Assembly: GCF_900327275.1 (NCBI RefSeq)
Contig: NZ_LS398548.1
Location: 1-64,000, forward strand
Origin: Orientia tsutsugamushi
Lineage (GTDB): Bacteria; Pseudomonadota; Alphaproteobacteria; Rickettsiales; Rickettsiaceae
Reading direction: 5' to 3'
Length of the DNA stretch: 64,000 bases
In this document: positions 57,835 through 64,000 of the stretch, piece after piece
How the letters are laid out: every line of letters starts with the position of its first letter
Position numbering within the stretch: the first letter of the stretch is position 1
Notes under the pieces: model-generated
What the model saw: the letters and a program-made list of their open reading frames with translations, nothing else
The model's database searches: none
What the model was told of the DNA's origin: nothing
Position numbers and translations under genes: made by a program

Positions 57835-58812
57835 ATGCAAAACGCAAATGTAACAATTGAGACTAAGGATAATTTCAAGAAAATCTATTGGCATTCAATA
57901 GATTGGAAAGAAATTATACAAAAGGTTAATAATCTTCGTAGACGTATTTATAGTGCATTCGCAAATGGTAATACGAAGTTAGTAGGTAACTTACAAAGAT
58001 TGATGTTAAGATCAAGAGCAAATAGGTTACTTGCTATAAGACGTGTTACTCAAATCAACAAAGGACGAAAAAGTCCCGGAATTGATAAAATAGTTGTTAA
58101 TACAGATAAAGAAAGGAGTCTGTTGATAGAAAAGTTAGCAGATAACAATCTATCATCTGTAAAACCGATTAAGCGTGTGTACATACCAAAAAGTAATGGC
58201 AAATCTAGACCTTTAGGCTTGCCAACTATTTTGGATAGGTGTAGACAGGCTGTTGTAAAATCAGCACTTGAACCATATTTGAAAGCTAAGTTTGAAGGTT
58301 GCAGCTATGGCTTTAGACCTGGACGTAGCGTTCACGATGCAATACAGAGAATATCTAGTATTGTTCGTCCTGGCACTACTAGGAATTGGATATTAGATGC
58401 TGACATCAAAGGTGCATTTGATAATATTGATCATAATTTTCTTTTGAAAATTATAGGAAATTTCCCTGCTCGTAATTGGATTCAAGCATGGCTTAAATCT
58501 GGTGTAATGCAGGATTATCAAATTATCAAAACAACAGCTGGTACTCCACAATGTGGATTAATTTCTCCATTACTTTTAAACATAACTCTTCATGGAATGA
58601 GTGATATACTTAATATTATTTATAATAAATGTGATCATCTTCATTCTAAATCCGAATATGCTTTAGTGAGATACGCTGATGATTTTGTAATTTGTGCTAA
58701 GTCAGAAAGCTCATGTATCAGAGCCAAAAGTATTATTAATGATTGGTTAAGTATTAGAGGCTTAGAATTGTCGAAGGAAAAAACCAGGATACTTCATATT
58801 AATGCTTTTTAA
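57835..58812 (+). CDS. Group II intron reverse transcriptase, truncated
   Basis: The 325-residue frame covers the RT domain. It includes RVYIPKSNGKSRPLGLPT, CSYGFRPGRSVHDAI, DADIKGAFDNIDH (first Asp), TPQCGLISPLLLN and the active site YADD at 280-283. It ends HINAF, where intact relatives continue into GFDFLGF. The usual TPQGG is TPQCG here. Maturase and endonuclease parts are severed and lie partly at 59641-59940. Without the X domain it should not support splicing or homing by itself. Confidence 0.9.
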   Translation: MQNANVTIETKDNFKKIYWHSIDWKEIIQKVNNLRRRIYSAFANGNTKLVGNLQRLMLRSRANRLLAIRRVTQINKGRKSPGIDKIVVNTDKERSLLIEKLADNNLSSVKPIKRVYIPKSNGKSRPLGLPTILDRCRQAVVKSALEPYLKAKFEGCSYGFRPGRSVHDAIQRISSIVRPGTTRNWILDADIKGAFDNIDHNFLLKIIGNFPARNWIQAWLKSGVMQDYQIIKTTAGTPQCGLISPLLLNITLHGMSDILNIIYNKCDHLHSKSEYALVRYADDFVICAKSESSCIRAKSIINDWLSIRGLELSKEKTRILHINAF

Positions 58813-58943
58813 TTTATGCTACTTCAATTTATATACGATAAATCAAATTTCTAACTTACACACTATTGAATAATAAATGATAAATGATTATACTAGTATT
58901 ATGGTCCTTAATTAAGTTATTTTATTATAATTAGGTGGTATTT

Positions 58944-59402
58944 ATGAGTTTTTTAATACGTAGAAATAAGGTTAATAACCACAGTAATACACTAAGGCAA
59001 GATTTAAATAATGTGCTTAGTGATTTTCTAAACAACTTTAGTTCTTTCCAATCGTCATTATTTGATGAAGATAGAGCACTATTACCAAGAATAGATGTTT
59101 TTGAAACAGATACAGAATATCATTTAGAAGTTGAGTTGCCAGGTATTAAGCAGGAAGATGTTGTTTTAAAAATAGATAATAATATCTTGACTGTTGAAGG
59201 ACATAAAGATGACCAATTAGAAGAAAAGGAGAAATTTTATTATATGCGTGAAAGGTATTACGGTTCGTTTAAAAGATCAATAAGTTTACCTTCAAATATA
59301 GATGAAAATAATATAGATGCAAAATTTAGTGATGGAATGCTGTGTATAAAAATCTCTAAAAGAGAGCAGGATAAAGCGCGAAAAATTGAAATAAAAGGTT
59401 AG
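58944..59402 (+). CDS. hsp20: Small heat-shock protein Hsp20
   Basis: Small heat-shock proteins hold unfolding proteins in solution. The ATG at 58944 has TAGGTGG eight bases upstream and gives 152 residues. An upstream ATG at 58935 is less likely. The alpha-crystallin domain runs from about residue 47 (LPRIDVFETDTEYHLEVELPG) through the GSFKRSISLPSNID signature and SDGMLCIKISK. A short tail follows. The gene is complete, with its own leader, and lies inside the group II intron ORF region. Confidence 0.95.
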   Translation: MSFLIRRNKVNNHSNTLRQDLNNVLSDFLNNFSSFQSSLFDEDRALLPRIDVFETDTEYHLEVELPGIKQEDVVLKIDNNILTVEGHKDDQLEEKEKFYYMRERYYGSFKRSISLPSNIDENNIDAKFSDGMLCIKISKREQDKARKIEIKG

Positions 59403-59640
59403 TTTTTATTAACTAAAGTAAATTTTTGAAAAATTGTAATTTAAAATAATGGCTTTCTTCTTTTATCTAGAAGGATGCAAACCTCCTTTTAGCAATCTTT
59501 AGATTCAATATAAGAAGTATGCTATAGTTATAGGAAGAACGAATACTACAGCAATAGCCTAAAACAAAAGAAATAAGGGTAACATTATGGTTATAAATAT
59601 TGTTAAAAGAATTCTAAAGAAATAGGAAAACTATTACTAT

Positions 59641-59940
59641 AAGGTTTTGATTTCCTTGGATTTAATATTCGACAATATAACACCAATAGGGGGAGTCCTA
59701 CTAGTTAAACCATCTAAAGAGTCTATAAAATCGTTTAAAAAACGAATGTTAATAGAATGGAAAAAATGTTTCTCATGGAATAATGTTAATGTACATCATA
59801 TAACTCCTATAAGATGTGGTGGCACTGACCATATTAACAATTTGTGCTTATTGCATGAAAACTGCCACCGGCAAGTACACAGTAATAGCGTACAACTTAT
59901 TGCAGCTGTTTGTAAATTGCTTAAGCCGTATGCAAAGTAA
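59641..59940 (+). pseudogene. Severed 3' part of the intron ORF with HNH endonuclease domain
   Basis: One frame reads GFDFLGFNIRQYN, the RT/X boundary that should follow HINE-type sequence. After a frameshift, the next reads LLVKPSKESIKSFKKR, the start of the maturase X domain. Most of domain X is deleted. The frame then continues with the HNH domain VNVHHITPIRCGGTDHINN, LCLLHENCHRQVHS. A stop follows, with domain V of the intron overlapping its end. Confidence 0.85.
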
Positions 59941-59957
59941 TTCGCTTGTACGGTTCT
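59921..59957 (+). ncRNA. Group II intron domain V
   Basis: AAGCCGTATGCAAAG and CGCTTGTACGGTTCT pair as the conserved domain V hairpin of bacterial group II introns. This catalytic element is missing from the copy at 21.6 kb. Confidence 0.7.
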
Positions 59958-60149
59958 TTGGGAGGAACAGTGCTTCCAAGCTTACCTACACGCTTAAGCT
60001 TATCCTTTAATAAAGCTTCTAACCTTGGATTCACGGTTTTTTTGACCATAATTATTTGATGTTGGTTTGGTAAGTACGGTTTTTTTCTTTACTGGAATTG
60101 TATTTTGATATATTCTTGCCTGATTTTTTTATCTTTCTGAATTACTAAC

Positions 60150-60588
60150 ATGGCAAGTCTTATGCAGCAAAAAATTACTCTTCAGCAAAAAAAGGCTAAG
60201 CTAATCATGGATGAGGTTAACCTTAAAATTAAAGAACGTAAAATGCGTACTCGATGTCTTATCGAAATGGGTAGATTAGTTGCTAAAGCTAAGCGTGATC
60301 ACTTATCAGCAAATACTTTATTTGGTGCAATTGTTTCACTAAAAGAAACTTTAACACAACATCAAAATGTTCAGAATCATTGGACTACAATCGGTAAAGA
60401 TATTTTTGATAAAGAACAGCAAAATAAAGCTGCTGTGATTTTAAAATTTGCTTCTGAACCGAATGAAAACACTAAGCGCCACATTCGCCTTCATGGCTTA
60501 AAATAGAATAGCTTTCGTCAAGAATGGTGCAGCCATGTTAAGGACATTGAGGCCTTAAAGAATGGCTTCCTCAATGTTCAGTACAACT
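60150..60588 (+). pseudogene. traD: Conjugal transfer protein TraD with a nonsense codon
   Basis: The 118-codon frame from MASLMQQKITLQQKKAKLIM matches the small Ti-type TraD family, helical and Lys-rich. At 60504 a TAG stands where the fragment at 25509 has TGG. The frame continues after it with NSFRQEWCSHVKDIEALKNG to a normal stop at 60588. The protein is therefore shortened by about 27 residues. TraD lies divergent from traA, with the group II intron in between, as in Ti-type layouts. Confidence 0.8.
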
Positions 60589-60658
60589 AAGATCTTGCGT
60601 CTTAGGTTTAACAGTACTTATAGCTAATTGTCAAGATAAAAATGTTCATTTTTACTTA

Positions 60659-61387
60659 CTATGCGTTATTATCATCTATACTAAATTCTCCTCCCATAGC
60701 TGGCATATCTGTATTATAGTTTGATTCTGTATATAGTTTGACTGTACAAGCTTCTATTAATGATTGTAGATCATTAAAATTAAGATACTTTAATATTTCT
60801 TCTAAAGCATAGGTATTTAATCCAAATAACTTGCTTTCCTTTAAATTCAAAGCAACTGATGGTAACTCATTTGCTAATATTAGTCTATCTTCATAGGTCT
60901 TAATTACACTTTGAGTTAGTTCTTCTCGAATTATATTTGCAGCATCTATGCAATTATTCTCCGCAGCTAAATCGTAAGCAGTTTTTTTTTCATTATCTTG
61001 AATATTAAGATTTGCACCTTTACCTATAAGAAGCTTAACAATATCTGGATTCCGAATAGCTAAATGTAAAGGAGTCGTTTTGTGACAATCTTGCTGATTA
61101 ACATCTGCGCCTGCATCAATAAGAATTTCTGCAATTTCTAATTCGTCTGTTATAACAGCCCAATGTAAAGCATGTATTCCACCTACTTGTATATTAGGAC
61201 TTACACCTTTATTTATAAGAAGCTTTATAATATTCAAATTACCATGAATAATAGACCGATGTAAAGCATGAAAGCTTTTATCACAAGAACTGTTAATTTC
61301 TTCTGTAAATTCTTGCAAGTTTATTTCTGTTAATTCATTATTATTAGCAAGTTGATTTAATTCATCAAGTCGATTTAATCTGTTCAT
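60659..61387 (-). CDS. Ankyrin-repeat protein with C-terminal F-box-like motif
   Basis: The 242-residue protein has about four ankyrin units in residues 38-155. Examples are SFHALHRSIIHGNLNIIKLL, IHALHWAVITDELEIAEIL and KTTPLHLAIRNPDIVKLL. An F-box-like stretch follows at about 187-214, LFGLNTYALEEILKYLNF and DLQSLIEAC. Ankyrin/F-box proteins are established Orientia effectors that recruit host SCF ubiquitin ligase through Skp1, so this is the likely job. There is no signal peptide. Confidence 0.88.
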   Translation of the reverse strand: MNRLNRLDELNQLANNNELTEINLQEFTEEINSSCDKSFHALHRSIIHGNLNIIKLLINKGVSPNIQVGGIHALHWAVITDELEIAEILIDAGADVNQQDCHKTTPLHLAIRNPDIVKLLIGKGANLNIQDNEKKTAYDLAAENNCIDAANIIREELTQSVIKTYEDRLILANELPSVALNLKESKLFGLNTYALEEILKYLNFNDLQSLIEACTVKLYTESNYNTDMPAMGGEFSIDDNNA

Positions 61388-61599
61388 TAATATAATAATT
61401 TTAAGTTAATTTAGATAATTATTGATAACTTTAGCACAAAAGTTGCTAAAGAATTAATAACTATTAATCTTTTATATCATAGTTAAGTTACATATGCAAG
61501 ATTTTATTACTTATTTTATAAGTAGATTCTAGTGCTGATTTTAGCTAGCATAAAGCTTATAGTTAAGTCACGGCAATATTTCACTCCTGTCGATTTAGC

Positions 61600-61649
61600 T
61601 TGAAACCATTTTTTCAATAAAATTTAAATTAGGAGAGTAATGAGGTAAA
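61600..61649 (-). mobile_element. IS630 transposase C-terminal scrap
   Basis: The minus strand reads LPHYSPNLNFIEKMVS, the C-terminal LPPYSPDLNPIE motif of IS630/Tc1 elements. It abuts the 110-bp element that uses the same family's ends. The remaining gene-free bases of 61388-61856 show nothing else. Confidence 0.65.
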
Positions 61650-61650
61650 T

Positions 61651-61760
61651 ACTATAGTCATTTACAATGAGGTTTGAGCATAGAAAAAAGCGATAATGGC
61701 TTCATCATAAGATTTACCAATAAGATATTATACGCAAACTTCATTGTAAATGACTATAGT
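61651..61760. mobile_element. 110-bp MITE with IS630-type ends
   Basis: ACTATAGTCATTTACAATGA at 61651 and its exact complement ending at 61760 frame an interior without coding capacity. The same end occurs alone at 8405. The structure fits a miniature element moved by an IS630-family transposase, which typically inserts at TA. Confidence 0.8.
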
Positions 61761-61789
61761 CTTAAATCTTAGAGTTCAAAATAAAACAA

Positions 61790-61925
61790 TGCTACTTTTT
61801 TTGAACCAGCTATATTTATTTAAAAATAAAATATTGTTGTGCTTTTGAATTAGCATTTATTCCAGATAAGTATTAAGTAAACAGTATCCACTTAACTTGT
61901 CAGCAATCTTTGATAGTTTAAGGTG
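61790..61925. repeat. Inverted repeat at the 3' end of the HD gene (pair at 62521-62660)
   Basis: The last 65 or so bases of the HD gene and about 70 bases downstream recur in inverse orientation at about 62521-62660, beyond the 5' end of the gene. A few mismatches and small gaps separate the copies. The gene thus lies between inverted copies of its own 3' end. Confidence 0.75.
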
Positions 61926-62471
61926 TCGAGCAAGAGGTATAAATTCTTGTTCAGTTTCAATGATGATTTTTTGTCTTTTTTCATCAGATTTTATGAATAC
62001 GGTTTGAATGTTGTGTAAACGGTCGCATAATTTGATTAATAATAAATCTTTTTTGTTTTGCTGACGCAATATTTTAATCATTTCTCTAGAACTGATTTTT
62101 TTATTATTCCTAATTCTGGTAAGGTCAAAAACCTGTTCTGCAATCTTTACACAAAAGACCTTAGCAATTTTTTCTTTAGTTAATGTTGTATCTTCGATGG
62201 TATCATGTAGTATTGCTGTAATAATCGTATCAGTTTCAAAGCTGTATTCTGCTACTGTGCAGGCTACTTCCAATGGATATATATAATATGGCTCTCCTGT
62301 ATCTCTCTTTTGCTTGCCATGATATTTTTTAGCATATTTTATTGCCTTTGTAACTTCATAAAGATTAATATATCCTTGTGTATGTTGATTTATTAGTATC
62401 AGCTTATTTAATAGAATTTGACTAAAATCTGAAACTGGCGTTTTGCAGTAACATGTTGAATATGTTATCAT
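61857..62471 (-). CDS. SpoT-like HD-domain (p)ppGpp hydrolase
   Basis: The 204-residue protein contains the metal-dependent HD domain of RelA/SpoT proteins. It has KKYHGKQKRDTGEPYYIYPLEVA (first His), TAILHDTIEDT (HDxxED) and LLLIKLCDRLHNIQT. No synthetase, TGS or ACT domain follows. It is therefore a single-domain small alarmone hydrolase type. HD-only genes are a standard cargo of RAGE elements. A damaged copy lies at 26755-27203. Catalytic residues look intact, but the activity is inferred. Confidence 0.85.
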   Translation of the reverse strand: MITYSTCYCKTPVSDFSQILLNKLILINQHTQGYINLYEVTKAIKYAKKYHGKQKRDTGEPYYIYPLEVACTVAEYSFETDTIITAILHDTIEDTTLTKEKIAKVFCVKIAEQVFDLTRIRNNKKISSREMIKILRQQNKKDLLLIKLCDRLHNIQTVFIKSDEKRQKIIIETEQEFIPLARHLKLSKIADKLSGYCLLNTYLE

Positions 62472-62745
62472 TTTGCCTCCATCTTTAATTGGATCATATT
62501 GGTAGATTGTTAAATAGCCACGATACCTTAAACTATCAAAGATTGCTGATAAGTTAAGTGGATACTGTTTACTTAATACTTATCTGGAATAAATGCTGAT
62601 TCAAAAGAACAACAATATTTTATTTTTAAATAAAGATAGCTTGCTCAAAAAAAGTAGCATGTACTGTTATCAAATTTTATTTTTTACAGTCTTATAATAC
62701 TATCAGAAATTTTATCAAAATTCTTTTTAAAATATCAACTTTCAT

Positions 62746-62822
62746 AACGCAAGATTAGGATAGGGGATTAGAAGAGAAAGAAGAGGAGATAAGATAAGGA
62801 TTAAGTTTGGAGATAGAATACT
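62746..62822 (-). mobile_element. IS982 right end, inverted
   Basis: ACGCAAGATTAGGATAGGGG and the next 55 bases are the reverse complement of the right end of the IS982 at 33458-34448. It is joined without a gap to a traA scrap. Confidence 0.7.
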
Positions 62823-62905
62823 AGAATTATATCATGACGATGGTGAAAGTAGCAAATATTTTACGACAACTGAGGTTCGAAATGATGAGACAAGGATAAA
62901 ACGAT
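62823..62905 (+). pseudogene. traA: traA scrap next to tRNA-Pro
   Basis: The + strand reads YHDDGESSKYFTTTEVRNDETRI, matching the traA copies at 20.6 and 56.9 kb. It is about 27 codons long with no start or stop of its own. It ends 15 bases from the tRNA 3' end. Confidence 0.8.
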
Positions 62906-62919
62906 TGATAATATAATAA

Positions 62920-62996
<77 letters not shown>

Positions 62997-63580
62997 ATAA
63001 AATAATTAACTCTACAACCCATATTAAGTGTTTTTCGATTGCTAGCTAATTTGATATAACAACGCTTATATATCAACATTGCTTCTAGAGCTAGAATTTG
63101 AACTGCATTCATCTACAAAGCAACAAACAGTTTATTACTCGGTAACTAAAACTTTTTACAATCATTAAGTTAGCATAAGTGGTAAAAAAATAGTCTTTTT
63201 TTTCTTGGATAGCATATATACTACCATTAAAAGTTATTGCATTTTTATCCTTGAATCCACCAAAACATCACAAAATTACTGTTAAAGCAAAAAACAAATT
63301 AAAATTACAATAATCTTAATACAATCAAGACTTACCAGCCCTTCGTAGTTTAACTATATTATATCTTTTTTCGCCTATATCTTATTACGAAAAACCTACT
63401 ATAATTTTTGTTTTAATTATAATTGAATTTGTATTTTTTGTCAATGTCAAGTATACATATCTAATCTAAAAAACAAAATCAGAACATATATAGCGCTGCA
63501 AATATATCCTAACTGAGTATTCAGTCTTAATTTAACTAAAAACTTTAAATTAGCAATGCCTATACAATTTATTATTAGAA
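62997..63580. other. Gene-free stretch upstream of tRNA-Pro
   Basis: It should contain the tRNA promoter. No coding frame, repeat or RNA was recognised in the remaining bases, which are very AT-rich. Confidence 0.4.
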
Positions 63581-63818
63581 ACTCCAGATTAGGATAAGTG
63601 GAAATATAAAATGTAGAGAATAAGAGGTATACAAAGAGAAAATGTTGAGTTATAAAAAAAATTTAAATAAACAAGGAATAACACAACATGAACAAATGTA
63701 TTATAACAGTTTGTCATAATAAACGTACCTCTAGCAATAGAGTTTTTAACAAAATTTCTAAAATTGCTAAAAGTAGTTATGGCTGGTTCTTAGTCTTTAA
63801 GAAGCTTCATCTTATAAT
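63581..63818 (+). pseudogene. IS982 copy 3, internally deleted
   Basis: The left end ACTCCAGATTAGGATAAG is followed by the transposase start (MNKCIITV). This jumps directly to the internal part CHNKRTSSNRVFNKISK and then WFLVFKKLH. It is cut by an IS5 end at 63819. Confidence 0.8.
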
Positions 63819-64000
63819 AGACCTCTTTTGAAACTGGTTAAGGTAGTTCAAAATTATAAATGCCAGAGATCAAATTAAATCTAAGAGAGAATCTTTTACG
63901 TCTATTTCGATATTTGTCAGCAATAATTTTGAAGCGTTTTAGCATACCAATAACGTTTTCATTCACAACTCTTGCTCCTGCTAACCTATGATTATTCTTT
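63819..64000 (-). mobile_element. IS5-family element, right part running off the window
   Basis: The end AGACCTCTTTTGAAACTGG is at 63819. The minus strand then encodes the transposase C-terminal part open from the window edge to the stop at 63838, including RVVNENVIGMLKRFKI and YNFELP. No damage is visible in this part, so it may belong to a fuller copy outside. Confidence 0.8.

Larger units (their letters stand above)
57277..59989 (+). mobile_element. Group II intron interrupted by an hsp20-bearing segment
   Basis: The 5' end GTGCGAC is at 57277. The structured region runs to the RT ORF at 57835. A domain V-like hairpin lies at about 59921-59957, and the 3' end is about 59989 (CTTACCTAC). 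The intron sits between the divergent traA and traD genes. The ORF is split near 58803, where about 835 bases with hsp20 are inserted, and resumes near 59641. The 5' 1,149 bases are nearly identical to 21615-22763. Confidence 0.8.

Noticed and set aside
59816-60010. A 64-residue frame over the intron 3' end
   Set aside because: It overlaps the HNH domain in another frame and the structured domain V, so it is not a gene.

Overview
The window is AT-rich, gene-sparse and packed with broken mobile elements. It carries rickettsial core genes and looks like Orientia tsutsugamushi or a very close relative. That identification is inference: it rests on the mix of a Rickettsiales-type type IV secretion block, ankyrin-repeat genes, SpoT-like HD fragments, degraded Ti-type tra genes (the Rickettsiales amplified genetic element, RAGE), IS5, IS630 and IS982 debris and group II introns. 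Numbering starts at the dnaA start codon.

Layout. 1-2.7 kb holds dnaA and dnaN. 3-8.4 kb is a tightly overlapping virB8-virB9-virB10-virB11-virD4 operon. 8.4-9.3 kb is IS debris. 9.3-11.1 kb encodes a large protein with the hallmarks of a degenerate lipid/protein-kinase fold, a candidate secreted effector. 11.7-19.4 kb is housekeeping: photolyase, thioredoxin reductase, an AEC permease, TolB, dihydrolipoamide dehydrogenase and an NDUFAF5-like methyltransferase. 19.6 kb encodes a helical, possibly secreted protein.

20-37.5 kb is the first accessory region. It contains a dead traA, a group II intron copy cut by an IS5 end, a three-gene unit with a degenerate histidine-kinase ATPase between two paralogous small proteins, halves of a dam gene, and a complete Rpn-type nuclease. 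It also contains a replicon-like cassette: three 11-bp direct repeats, a winged-helix protein ending in a DnaA-N-like domain, then DnaB. A deleted, inverted copy of the same cassette lies beside it. An ankyrin gene, two outer-membrane-type proteins, MITEs, an intact-looking IS982, a decayed IS982 and an integrase relic follow.

37.5-52.3 kb is a conserved core block: an ABC exporter, pyrH, a cell-wall/division cluster read right to left as rsmH-ftsL-ftsI-murE-murF-mraY, then dnaJ, dnaK, bolA and fabI. FtsI and MurE both depart from textbook active-site motifs.

52.3-64 kb is the second accessory region. It has a second cassette initiator interrupted by an IS5-derived MITE, an ankyrin protein ending in a CaaX-like tetrapeptide, a deleted and frameshifted traA, and a group II intron whose reverse-transcriptase gene is split by a segment carrying an intact hsp20. 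It then has traD with a nonsense codon, an ankyrin/F-box protein, an HD-only SpoT-like gene, tRNA-Pro(TGG) and more IS fragments.

How the parts relate: the secretion genes here are only part of a vir system, so the rest must lie elsewhere. The ankyrin proteins, the kinase-like protein and the helical protein are plausible substrates. The tra, integrase, dam and HD genes are scattered, shuffled pieces of RAGE copies, none of which looks able to transfer.
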